Shown piece by piece: positions 54,350-62,773 of a stretch of 64,000 bases of DNA (positions are counted from its first letter, which is position 1; each line of letters starts with the position of its first letter). A model generated the notes under the pieces. It saw nothing but the letters and a program-made list of their open reading frames with translations. It did no database searches and was not told the DNA's origin. A program made the translations under genes and the position numbers. The stretch is from positions 310,001 through 374,000 of the forward strand of contig CBDEGO010000006.1 of assembly GCA_965237995.1 (NCBI GenBank). Reading direction: 5' to 3'. Source of the stretch: JAAELZ01 sp965237995 (lineage in GTDB: Bacteria; Pseudomonadota; Gammaproteobacteria; Arenicellales; Poriferihabitantaceae).

Positions 54350-55274
54350 ATTCTTGATAAACGCTTTGCAATATGCCGTCTGCGCCTTGTTGAATTAGGT
54401 CGTGCGCGAGCTGTTCGCCTAATTCCTGTGCCTGCGTCGTAGCGGCTTCACCTGAACTAATCAATATCGTTGAGCCATCTACAGTACCGACTTTGGCGCG
54501 CATACTTAATTGGCCATGTTGTAACTCAGCAAACGCTGCCACTGGAACATGGCATCCGCCACCTAACATTTTATTAGCGGCGCGTTCGGCTGTGACACGA
54601 ATGAATGTAGCCTCGCAGTTGAGCGGCGCAATGAGTTGATTAACGCGCGTGTCGGCGGCTCTACATTCAATGCCTACGGCACCTTGCCCCACAGCAGGCA
54701 AAATTTCGTCAACGCTAATGCGCTGCCTAATGCGTTGGTCAAACCCCAGTCGTATTAAGCCTGCAGAAGCTAGAATGATGGCGTCGAAATCACCATCATC
54801 TAAGCGTTGTAGGCGCGTGTTGACATTGCCACGTAAATCAATCAATTGTAAGGTCGGGTAACGAGCCGCAATTTGTGATTTTCGGCGCAAACTGCACGTG
54901 CCGACTTTAGCATTTTCAGGTAAGTTCGCTAAGCTGTCATAATGGTTTGAGACGAATGCATCGCTTGGGTCTTCTCGTTTACAGATGGCAGGAATATGCA
55001 AACCCTCTGGTAGCTCAACGGTCACGTCCTTCATCGAGTGCACAGCTATATCTACACTGCGATCTAATAAGCCATTCTCAAGCTCTTTTAAGAACAAGCC
55101 TTTACCGCCAACCTTGGCTAAAGCGGTTTTAAGGTGTTTATCGCCCGACGATACAATCTCCACTAATTCAATGTCTAATCCTGCATGCAGAGCCAATAAG
55201 CGGTCTTTCACATAATGGGCTTGCCATAATGCTAGCGGGCTTTTGCGCGTGCCGATCTTTAAGACATTGTTCAT
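54336..55274 (-). CDS. hemC: Hydroxymethylbilane synthase
   Basis: The 312-residue enzyme joins four porphobilinogens. The dipyrromethane cofactor Cys is in MLGGGCHVPVAA, and the Arg-rich GTCSLRRKSQIAARYP and catalytic Asp region are present. I chose ATG 55274 (MNNVLKIGTRKSPLAL) because it overlaps the upstream stop as ATGA; the open frame continues to 55298. hemD follows. Confidence 0.96.
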   Translation of the reverse strand: MNNVLKIGTRKSPLALWQAHYVKDRLLALHAGLDIELVEIVSSGDKHLKTALAKVGGKGLFLKELENGLLDRSVDIAVHSMKDVTVELPEGLHIPAICKREDPSDAFVSNHYDSLANLPENAKVGTCSLRRKSQIAARYPTLQLIDLRGNVNTRLQRLDDGDFDAIILASAGLIRLGFDQRIRQRISVDEILPAVGQGAVGIECRAADTRVNQLIAPLNCEATFIRVTAERAANKMLGGGCHVPVAAFAELQHGQLSMRAKVGTVDGSTILISSGEAATTQAQELGEQLAHDLIQQGADGILQSVYQEFAGD

Positions 55275-55810
55275 TTCTCTATGCTTTTTTGCCGCCATTT
55301 CATCAGCAGTAATATGGGGAGCAAGATAATAAGTTCTAGCACCATAGCACCCAAGTTGTGCATCGAGAAAATCGAATTTAGCGCTTGTAGTAAGGTATCT
55401 GAACGCGCCCCGTGGTGAATATTAGTAAAGAACGTCACGGGGGCAATGTAATACTCATCGCTAAAAGGCCATAGCAATTGCATACCTCTAGGCGCCGAAC
55501 TGTCAATGGTAATGGCATCTAGCAACAAGTGTGACAGATAGGCCAAACCGCCGACCAGCGCTATTTTACTCGCTTGATTTGAATAAAGCTTAGAGACAAT
55601 ATAACAAGCGCCGGCGAAGATGATAGCCGCCATAATGGAATGGCTAGCCATATGATGAAAGCGATTGAACTGACCGACCAAAGCACCTGCGACAAAATCT
55701 AAATCAGCCGCGTTAGCGGCAAAAATTATATACAGTAACCACGGCCAACTAAACGTTTGGCGTTGGTTGCTGATTAAACCGCCTAAGGTATGGCCAACTG
55801 GGGATGTCAT
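55271..55810 (-). CDS. YdjM-like membrane metal-dependent hydrolase family protein
   Basis: The 179-residue protein has four hydrophobic segments and the DUF457/YdjM histidine-aspartate motifs: TSPVGHTLGG at the start, NAADLDF near 38, HHMASHS near 52 and SHLLLDAITIDSSAPRG near 93. The family is predicted to be a membrane hydrolase; no substrate is known. It is coupled to hemC by a four-base overlap and follows the SPOR gene. Confidence 0.82.
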   Translation of the reverse strand: MTSPVGHTLGGLISNQRQTFSWPWLLYIIFAANAADLDFVAGALVGQFNRFHHMASHSIMAAIIFAGACYIVSKLYSNQASKIALVGGLAYLSHLLLDAITIDSSAPRGMQLLWPFSDEYYIAPVTFFTNIHHGARSDTLLQALNSIFSMHNLGAMVLELIILLPILLLMKWRQKSIEK

Positions 55811-55820
55811 CGTGAGCAGT

Positions 55821-56474
55821 TTAGCCTTGTGAAACGCGTAAACGCAGGGCCTTAAACCCCATTGTCGATAAGCGATTGTCGTCAGAAGTCATCGCGTCGT
55901 AACTAGCATAAGGGCCTATTCTTACTCTATAGTATTGCTTTTTATCGATGCTGACGTTCTGAATAGCTGCTCGCAAACCACTCAGCGCTAATTTCGCCTT
56001 AAGCTGTTCGGCATCTGCCTGTCGTTGATACGAGGCAACTTGTAGAAAGTAACTATTACTTGCGTCTTGCTTAGTCGCTTCTTTTTTAGGTGACGCATTG
56101 CTTGCCTGCGCGTTAGCGTCTTCAGTAGGTGAATTCTTCGGCAATACCTCTTCAATGGCTGGTAACACCGTATAAAAGTCATAATCTGCGGTCTCGCGAG
56201 GTGTTTGATCAACGATGATGGGTTCTGGCGCAACATGGTTTGCTTTTTGTCTTTCTGCGCTCAAACGAGACTTATCTATCATGTCTTTTAGTCCACTACC
56301 GATATCGCCCTCATGGCTAGTTTGATAACCTTGCCAAAATAAGGTGGACAGTACACCGATAACTATACCGGCAAATAAAAAGCTAAAGGATTGGCTTAAT
56401 AAACCAAAACCTATTGGCTTATCGGCTTTACGCTTGGGCGATTTAGCGGGTTTTTTTCTCTTGGCCTGCACCAT
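55821..56474 (-). CDS. SPOR-domain protein, FtsN-like
   Basis: The 217-residue protein has a very basic cytoplasmic start (KRKKPAKSPKRKADK), one membrane helix (about 29-50), the periplasmic motif YDFYTVLPAIEEVLP near 98, a variable linker and a C-terminal SPOR domain (SYFLQVASYQRQADAEQLKA). This layout and its place directly after argS match the argS-linked FtsN-like proteins of gammaproteobacteria. SPOR binds denuded glycan at the septum. Confidence 0.85.
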   Translation of the reverse strand: MVQAKRKKPAKSPKRKADKPIGFGLLSQSFSFLFAGIVIGVLSTLFWQGYQTSHEGDIGSGLKDMIDKSRLSAERQKANHVAPEPIIVDQTPRETADYDFYTVLPAIEEVLPKNSPTEDANAQASNASPKKEATKQDASNSYFLQVASYQRQADAEQLKAKLALSGLRAAIQNVSIDKKQYYRVRIGPYASYDAMTSDDNRLSTMGFKALRLRVSQG

Positions 56475-56475
56475 G

Positions 56476-58209
56476 CTACATGGTTTCCGGCGCGCTTACG
56501 CCTAGTAGGGTTAAGCCATTTGCAATCACCACGCGCACGGCATCAATTAATGCTAGCCGCGCATTACGCAAGTGTTCTTCCGATGAAATAAACGGGTGTG
56601 CATTGTAGTAAGTATGAAAGGCCGTCGCTAAGTCTCGAACATAATACGCAACTTGGTGCGGCGCGTAATCACGGGCGGCTTTTTCTAACACTTCAGGATA
56701 ACGTGCCAATTCCATCATTAAATCGTGCTCATGCGCTTCTTCTAGCAAACTGTAATCGGCCTTAACTCCTGGCTGTAAACCCTTCTCTTGTAACTGCCTA
56801 AATACGCTACATACTCGGGCGTGCGCATATTGAACATAGTAAACAGGGTTATCTGACGATTGTGACTTAGCGAGTTCTAAGTCGAAATCCATATGTTGTT
56901 CCGGCTTACGCATCGCGTAGAAAAAACGCGCTGCATCTTTGCCTACTTCCTCGCGCAATTCACGCAGGGTGACAAAATCACCTCCACGAGTTGACATCGA
57001 TACTTTTTCATCGCCCCGATACAATACTGCAAACTGCACCAATAAAACGTGTAAGCGTTCTGCATCTTGACCCATGGCCTCGAACGCTGCTTTAACACGT
57101 GGAACATAGCCATGATGATCAGCGCCCCAGATATTTATCAGCTTATCGTACCCGCGCTGGCGTTTATTCAGGTGATAGGCAATATCTGCAGCAAAGTAGG
57201 TATGTACCCCGTTTGCGCGCAATACGACTCGGTCTTTTTCGTCACCATAGTCAATCGACCTGAACCACCAAGCGCTATCTTTCTCATAGAGCTTATCGTT
57301 ACTCTTTAGGATTTCCACCGCTTGATTGATCATACCGTCATCAAGCAGCAATTTTTCTGAAAACCACGTTTCAAAATCAACACCAAACTGACTCAAATCT
57401 AGTCGGATATTATCAACTAAAGCGTGTAAGCCTGCGTTAAACACAGTGGCATAACCTTGTTCACCCAAACCACTACGAATGCGTTCAATCAACCCATCAA
57501 TGCTTTCTTCGGCATCTTCCGGCAAGTCGGCAAATAAAGCCGCTGAGTCTAATATCAGCGCATTTGCATGTTCTCGATGCAGCGTAGCCGCTATGTCCCA
57601 AACATAATCTCCTTTGTAACCGTTATCAGGCAAACTCACGGTTTCACCGGCTAGATCTAAATACCGCACATAGACACTCGCAGCCAAAATTTGCATTTGC
57701 CGACCAGCATCATTAACGTAGTACTCAGAGTCAACTTGGTAACCACATGCACACAGTAAACGCTTAAGCGCGTCTCCGTAAGCAGCGCCTCGTCCATGGC
57801 CTACATGTAAAGGGCCTGTAGGGTTTGCCGAAACAAACTCTATCATCACTTTTTCGTTTGCACCAATTTGGGAACGTCCGTACTGCGTGCCTTGCTCGCG
57901 AATCAAATCGATAATGGCTGATTGGGCATTCTTGGCTAGGCTAAAGTTGATAAATCCAGGCCCGGCAATATCGCACTTTTCGATGCCTTCACTTGCGGGC
58001 ATCGCTTCAATTAATTTGGCAGCCAAATCTCGCGGATTCATCTTCGCCAATTTAGCCAACACCATTGCGATGTTGCTCGCGAAATCTCCGTGCTGTTTAT
58101 CGCGTGCACGTTCTACCTGAATACGGTCGCGCGCCTCGATGGGCAGGATATTTTCGCTAACGAGATGTTCAACCGCTTTGGCGAGCGACTGTTCGACGAG
58201 CTTTTTCAT
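56476..58209 (-). CDS. argS: Arginyl-tRNA synthetase
   Basis: The 577-residue class I synthetase charges tRNA-Arg. The ATP motif is PTGPLHVGHGRGAAYGD near residue 131 (HVGH for HIGH), and the KMSKS site is degenerate (EKVSMSTRGGDFV), normal for ArgRS. The N-terminal Add-1 domain and the anticodon-binding C-terminus (RDYAPHQVAYYVRDLATAFH) are complete. Confidence 0.97.
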   Translation of the reverse strand: MKKLVEQSLAKAVEHLVSENILPIEARDRIQVERARDKQHGDFASNIAMVLAKLAKMNPRDLAAKLIEAMPASEGIEKCDIAGPGFINFSLAKNAQSAIIDLIREQGTQYGRSQIGANEKVMIEFVSANPTGPLHVGHGRGAAYGDALKRLLCACGYQVDSEYYVNDAGRQMQILAASVYVRYLDLAGETVSLPDNGYKGDYVWDIAATLHREHANALILDSAALFADLPEDAEESIDGLIERIRSGLGEQGYATVFNAGLHALVDNIRLDLSQFGVDFETWFSEKLLLDDGMINQAVEILKSNDKLYEKDSAWWFRSIDYGDEKDRVVLRANGVHTYFAADIAYHLNKRQRGYDKLINIWGADHHGYVPRVKAAFEAMGQDAERLHVLLVQFAVLYRGDEKVSMSTRGGDFVTLRELREEVGKDAARFFYAMRKPEQHMDFDLELAKSQSSDNPVYYVQYAHARVCSVFRQLQEKGLQPGVKADYSLLEEAHEHDLMMELARYPEVLEKAARDYAPHQVAYYVRDLATAFHTYYNAHPFISSEEHLRNARLALIDAVRVVIANGLTLLGVSAPETM

Positions 58210-58254
58210 GATTTGTTACGCAGGTAAATCACTTAATCTAGTACCGACCAAATA

Positions 58255-58282
58255 AGATAAAAAGCCCGCTAATAGGCGGGCT
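58255..58282 (-). terminator. Intrinsic terminator after trxA
   Basis: AGCCCGC (58263-58269) pairs with GCGGGCT (58276-58282) with loop TAATAG. On the minus strand the stem is followed by a T-rich tract (TTTTTATCTT). It lies between trxA and argS. Confidence 0.85.
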
Positions 58283-58313
58283 GCTAGCTGATGTAGATAC
58301 GAATAAACGAAGA

Positions 58314-58643
58314 TTAGGCGATATTGCTATCGATAAAACTGGCTAAGTCAGACTTAGAAGAGCCACCTACTTTAGTGCCTTCAACATTGCCGTTTTTAAA
58401 TAACATGAGTGTTGGAATGCTACGAATTCCATACTGCGGCGGAGTTTGCGCATTATCATCGACGTTAATCTTGGCAATTTTAACCTTGCCTTTGTAATCA
58501 CCCGCTAACTCTTCAAGGATAGGGGCAATCATTTTGCACGGCCCGCACCATTCCGCCCAGTAATCTAATAGTACTGGCACGTCGGAGTTAAGCACTTCCT
58601 GTTCAAAATTATCATCGGTAATTTCTACAATTTGATCTGACAT
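58314..58643 (-). CDS. trxA: Thioredoxin 1
   Basis: The 109-residue thioredoxin has the active site WCGPCK (residues 32-37) and the cis-Pro loop IRSIPTLMLFKNG. It reduces disulfides in ribonucleotide reductase, PAPS reductase and many others. It is divergent from rhlB, the arrangement also known in enteric bacteria. Of possible note, ENNAQTP-type DDNAQTPPQYGIRS carries an extra Pro compared with E. coli. Confidence 0.97.
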   Translation of the reverse strand: MSDQIVEITDDNFEQEVLNSDVPVLLDYWAEWCGPCKMIAPILEELAGDYKGKVKIAKINVDDNAQTPPQYGIRSIPTLMLFKNGNVEGTKVGGSSKSDLASFIDSNIA

Positions 58644-58804
58644 AATTTAACTTTTACTAAATCAACTAACGTTGTTGGAATATGGGTATAATGTAGGGTT
58701 CATCAAGCATCCGCTTGAGCCTAAATTCCCACTGTGAATTTCCGCCTCTATAGGCGTTGGACACCTTGAGACTGGCCATTTAAATATTGAGCTAATTATA
58801 CAGC

Positions 58805-60445
58805 ATGCAGGACAAACATCTAAGCGAACAACGCTTTAAAGATTTACCCTTACATCCTTTACTAAAGGAAGGCGTTTCCAATACGGGATTCGAATTTTGT
58901 ACACCGATTCAAGCGCTTGCGCTACCTATTGCCTTACAAGGCAAGGATGTGGCTGGACAAGCCCAGACGGGTACTGGCAAAACCGCTGCTTTTTTGCTGG
59001 CGACATTTCATCATATCTTAACTCAACAAGAGGCGGCTAGTTCAAAGGACAAGGCCGAAAGCACTGCGGTAGAGAGCAGCGCACAATCTGAAACTAACGC
59101 AGGCGACGACGGTGAAGCTCTGCAGATAGCGGGTAAAGATGCAAGTGAAACACCCGAAGCAGATGGAGAGATAGAGCCGGAAGAACAGCATGCAGAGCAA
59201 AAGGCTGACAGCGGTGAAAGTGATAAGGCGACTAAAGCCAAGAGCAACCCTAAGCCAGCAAAAGAAGACAAGGGCGCGATTAAGGCCTTAATTTTGGCTC
59301 CGACTCGGGAATTAGCTATACAGATTCATAAAGACGCAGTGGAGTTGGCAAAGAGTACCGACATTCGGCTTGCGCTTGCTTATGGCGGCACCGGTTACGA
59401 GGAACAAAAACAAACCATCGAAGCCGGCGTTGATGTGCTGATCGGCACGCCTGGCCGTGTTATTGACTATTACAAACAAAAGGTATTCCATCTTAACGCT
59501 ATTCAAGTGGCGGTTATGGACGAAGCTGATCGCATGTTTGATTTAGGCTTTATAACTGATATTCGCTACTTACTGCGGCGGATGCCAGAAGGTTCAAAAC
59601 GCCTTAATTTACTTTTTTCTGCTACCTTGTCGTTTCGAGTGGATGAACTTGCCTACGAGCACATGAATGGCCCAGAGAAAGTAAAGGTTGAATCTGAAAT
59701 GGTGGTGCAGCGCATCGAAGAGATAGCCTACTATCCCGCGCAAAACGAAAAAATCACCCTACTCATTAACTTATTGAAAGAGGGTGAAGAAGACAAGCGC
59801 ACCTTAGTGTTCATCAACACCAAACACGAAGGCAATAAAGTCGCCGCGTGGCTAGAGGCCAATGAACTTCCCTGTGCTATTTTATCGGGCGATGTGCCAC
59901 AAGTTAAACGTGAACGATTGTTGAAGAAGTTCCACGATGGCAAAGTCGATATCTTAGTGGCGACTGATGTTGCAGCTCGCGGCCTACATATTCCCGATGT
60001 CAGTCATGTGATAAATTATGATCTACCACAAGACGCCGAAGACTATGTACACCGCTCAGGAAGAACCGCTCGAGCAGGCGCTAGTGGCCACGCCATTAGC
60101 CTTGCCTGTGAGAAATATGCTTATTCGATGATGGACATTGAAGAGTATATTGGCCATCGCATCCCCATTGGTCAGATCACCAACGAGTTATTAGTTGAAC
60201 CAACAAACAAACCTGATTTAAGCAAACTAGATTCAGCGGATTCTAAGCGCAGAGGGTCTAGTGGCAGAGATGCGAAAGCACGTTCTTCAAGTACGACTAG
60301 AAGCCAAGTCGATGGTGAACGGCCAGACCGTCCAAACGTTAAGTATGTTAATCCTCTTGAAGCGAAACCCGATAGAGAGTCCAAGTTCGTAGCGCCTCCT
60401 AGTAAGTTTTCCAGCCGATTTGGTGAAGTGCCAGCATTGGGATAA
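58805..60445 (+). CDS. rhlB: ATP-dependent RNA helicase RhlB with acidic insert
   Basis: A 546-residue DEAD-box helicase close to RhlB of the RNA degradosome: HLSEQRFKDLPLHPLL start, CTPIQALALP, Walker A AQTGTGKT (53-60), DEAD at 239-242, SAT at 272-274 and HRSGRTARAG near 418. Residues about 74-157 form an acidic, low-complexity insert between motifs I and Ia that is absent from E. coli RhlB. The C-terminus is a basic tail. It is divergent from trxA. Confidence 0.92.
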   Translation: MQDKHLSEQRFKDLPLHPLLKEGVSNTGFEFCTPIQALALPIALQGKDVAGQAQTGTGKTAAFLLATFHHILTQQEAASSKDKAESTAVESSAQSETNAGDDGEALQIAGKDASETPEADGEIEPEEQHAEQKADSGESDKATKAKSNPKPAKEDKGAIKALILAPTRELAIQIHKDAVELAKSTDIRLALAYGGTGYEEQKQTIEAGVDVLIGTPGRVIDYYKQKVFHLNAIQVAVMDEADRMFDLGFITDIRYLLRRMPEGSKRLNLLFSATLSFRVDELAYEHMNGPEKVKVESEMVVQRIEEIAYYPAQNEKITLLINLLKEGEEDKRTLVFINTKHEGNKVAAWLEANELPCAILSGDVPQVKRERLLKKFHDGKVDILVATDVAARGLHIPDVSHVINYDLPQDAEDYVHRSGRTARAGASGHAISLACEKYAYSMMDIEEYIGHRIPIGQITNELLVEPTNKPDLSKLDSADSKRRGSSGRDAKARSSSTTRSQVDGERPDRPNVKYVNPLEAKPDRESKFVAPPSKFSSRFGEVPALG

Positions 60446-60506
60446 CGCTCTTTGTGCTTAGCTTAACCAATAAGAGCTTTTCGCAAGCCAACAAATAAAT
60501 AGGCAA

Positions 60507-60535
60507 TAAAAAAGGCCGCTAGTTGCGGCCTTTTT
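60507..60535. terminator. Bidirectional terminator between rhlB and the HHH gene
   Basis: AAAGGCCGC pairs with GCGGCCTTT around TAGTT, with A-tract before (60507-60513) and T5 after (60531-60535). It can end both rhlB (plus) and the HHH-protein gene (minus). Confidence 0.9.
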
Positions 60536-60551
60536 AGCAAACACAGTTCGA

Positions 60552-61133
60552 CTAAGTGTTAGGGTTGTCCTCTCCGACTTCACCTTTATCATAGCGAGAA
60601 GCAAACTCTGTTTGCGCCCCTTTGGCTAAATCACTGGCCTGCGAAACCCATTGTTCGCGCTGAATACGACCAGGAAAAGAGATAAAGTTATCGACCCATT
60701 TGATGTTATCTTCGGAAAAATCGGCGACCTGAGTAAAGTGATAAACACCTAAGCCGTTTAGTGTTTCCTCAATAACTGGCCCTACCCCCTTAATTCGCTT
60801 TAAATCATCTGCCTCACCATTCGGTGCACTTAAGCCTTTAGGCCGCATATCTTCTGAAACGACAATTTCGTCTGCCGCAGCAGGAGCTGGTTTGGCCTTA
60901 GCTGGCTTAGTAGCAGTTTTCTTATCAACTGCTTCTTTGTCAATACTTGCTACTGCTTCACCCGCAGCAACGCTTGTTGCAACTGAGCTAGCGCTTGCCG
61001 AATCAATCGTCGATGAATCGTCTTCTTTGCAATCCCGACCACAAATAACGCCGCGCAAAAGCCAGCCAAGCAATAGGCCGAGCAAGAAAGCTAAAATGAT
61101 CCAGAATAATGTTTGAATAAATAGATAGCCCAT
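60552..61133 (-). CDS. Membrane protein with helix-hairpin-helix domain
   Basis: The 193-residue protein has an N-terminal membrane helix with a glycine zipper (LGLLLGWLLRG), a charged low-complexity linker, and a C-terminal HHH-type domain (DDLKRIKGVGPVIEETLNGLG, PGRIQREQWVSQA) like that in predicted flap-endonuclease-like and NADH-dehydrogenase-associated proteins. It is paired with an OmpA-family gene 11 bases upstream. The function is unknown. Confidence 0.75.
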   Translation of the reverse strand: MGYLFIQTLFWIILAFLLGLLLGWLLRGVICGRDCKEDDSSTIDSASASSVATSVAAGEAVASIDKEAVDKKTATKPAKAKPAPAAADEIVVSEDMRPKGLSAPNGEADDLKRIKGVGPVIEETLNGLGVYHFTQVADFSEDNIKWVDNFISFPGRIQREQWVSQASDLAKGAQTEFASRYDKGEVGEDNPNT

Positions 61134-61143
61134 AATAATACCC

Positions 61144-62571
61144 TTATTGTTTTATATCGAATTGAATACGGCGATTTTGAGCCCGCCCTTCTGCTGTTGA
61201 ATTATCAGCTAGAGGCGCAAGTTCTCCGTACCCTTTTGCACTAAGTAAGGTGCTGGATACCCCTTGTTTAACGAGGTAATCTCGCACCGCATTTGCTCTA
61301 GTATTGCTCAAAGTCAAATTCATATCTTCGTCACCGGTCGCATCGGTGTGACCTGCTACCTCTATGGACCCACCTTGTAGGCCAATCGCGTCTCTACATT
61401 CAGCAATCAATCCAGCAATTTGGTTAAGCAACGGATAACTTGAACTGTCTACCACGGCACTGCCAGATGCAAAGTTGATGTTTTGCGTGTGCATGGTGTT
61501 ATTTAGACGGGTCTGGCAACCAGTAATGATCGCTTTTCTATCTGCTTCTATTTTAGCAAGTCGGGCTGCCTCGGCCTTGGCTTGTTCTGCTGCTTTAGCC
61601 TGCTCAGCGGCCAGTTTCTTGGCTTGTTCCACGGCTTCGGCTTGCTCAGCGGCTAATTTCTTGGCTTGTTCTGCTGCTTTGGCCTGCTCAGCAGCTAATC
61701 TCTTAGCTTGCTCTGCTGCTTTGGCCTGCTCGGCGGCTAATCTATCAGCTTGTTCTGTCCTAGCTTTCTCTGCTTCGTAGGCTTTGGTTTGTTCCGTAGC
61801 AATGCGTTCAGCGTCTGCCTTTGCTCGTTCAGCGGCGAGCGCAGCCGCCTTGTCTGCTGCAGCTTGGGCAAGTTCTTCTGCGGAAGGCCCGCTAGGTTGA
61901 ACAGTGATAGAGCTGCTCACGCCGCTGTTAAACAGCCCGTTTACACCAGCTAATAAACTCGTTTTAGTACCAGCGTCTTCGACCAAACCACCAAAGCTTC
62001 TAGTTTCATCGTTTATTTGAATATTGGCTTCGCGCAACTTAGCCATACTAGGCATTAGTATGTTCATACCCTCTAACCAGTCTGGCTGACGAACGCCTTG
62101 GTCGATATTCATACGGTTTATTAGGTTTTGCGAACCAAAAGCGCGAGCTGCGGCTGTCATGGTTGCATCGATATCATCTTGCGTAGGCATTGCTCCCGAC
62201 AGGACTATTTTCTCGCCTTGATGCCTTAAATTAAAAGAGGGTGAAGCCAATTCAAGTATTGTTGTTTGGTCTTCGACGATGCGTACACCATACACTTCTT
62301 CAGCCAATGCAATAGCGCTTAGACGCGCTTCATCAGACGGAGCCGCCCCTTTAAGCAATACATCTCGACCGCGTCGATTTAAATCCACGTCTGCCCAATC
62401 ATGACCGGCGCTATGTAAGGCTTGCGTAGTGCGTTGCTGAATGTCTTGTTCGATCGGTTCCCTCTTGTTAAACCACATCAACGCATATAATACCAATAAG
62501 CCTAACAAGGCCCACAACATCCACTTTGCGCACGACATTCCAGCCCCTAAGCCACATAGACCTCTAGCCAT
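61144..62571 (-). CDS. OmpA-family protein with BON-like and coiled-coil regions
   Basis: The 475-residue protein has a membrane anchor (about 13-30), a BON-like pair (residues about 40-165), and a long Ala/Glu/Lys coiled coil of repeating KLAAEQAKAAEQA units (about 235-345). A C-terminal OmpA peptidoglycan-binding domain follows (INFASGSAVVDSSSYPLL, VAGHTDATGDEDMNLTLS). It would link the inner membrane with the cell wall. Its repeats encode period-11 to 13 residue units. The following HHH gene forms an operon with it. Confidence 0.82.
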   Translation of the reverse strand: MARGLCGLGAGMSCAKWMLWALLGLLVLYALMWFNKREPIEQDIQQRTTQALHSAGHDWADVDLNRRGRDVLLKGAAPSDEARLSAIALAEEVYGVRIVEDQTTILELASPSFNLRHQGEKIVLSGAMPTQDDIDATMTAAARAFGSQNLINRMNIDQGVRQPDWLEGMNILMPSMAKLREANIQINDETRSFGGLVEDAGTKTSLLAGVNGLFNSGVSSSITVQPSGPSAEELAQAAADKAAALAAERAKADAERIATEQTKAYEAEKARTEQADRLAAEQAKAAEQAKRLAAEQAKAAEQAKKLAAEQAEAVEQAKKLAAEQAKAAEQAKAEAARLAKIEADRKAIITGCQTRLNNTMHTQNINFASGSAVVDSSSYPLLNQIAGLIAECRDAIGLQGGSIEVAGHTDATGDEDMNLTLSNTRANAVRDYLVKQGVSSTLLSAKGYGELAPLADNSTAEGRAQNRRIQFDIKQ

Positions 62572-62773
62572 AATTGATTACCTAATTTAGTTATGTTTGA
62601 GTTGTCGTTCCATCGGTGGCGTATATAAACCACCTATACGACCAATTATACCTTTAATCTACCCTATAAATCAATTAGTTGCGAACTGCCGCCTGTATAA
62701 AGCCTATTTCTACCTATAGTGATTCTGTATACTCGCCCAATGTTCATTCAGTCGTCTTACTTGCCAAATTAGC

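Noticed and set aside
61475..61780. Repetitive antisense frame within the OmpA-family gene
   Set aside because: It is only the complement of the Ala/Glu/Lys coiled-coil repeats.
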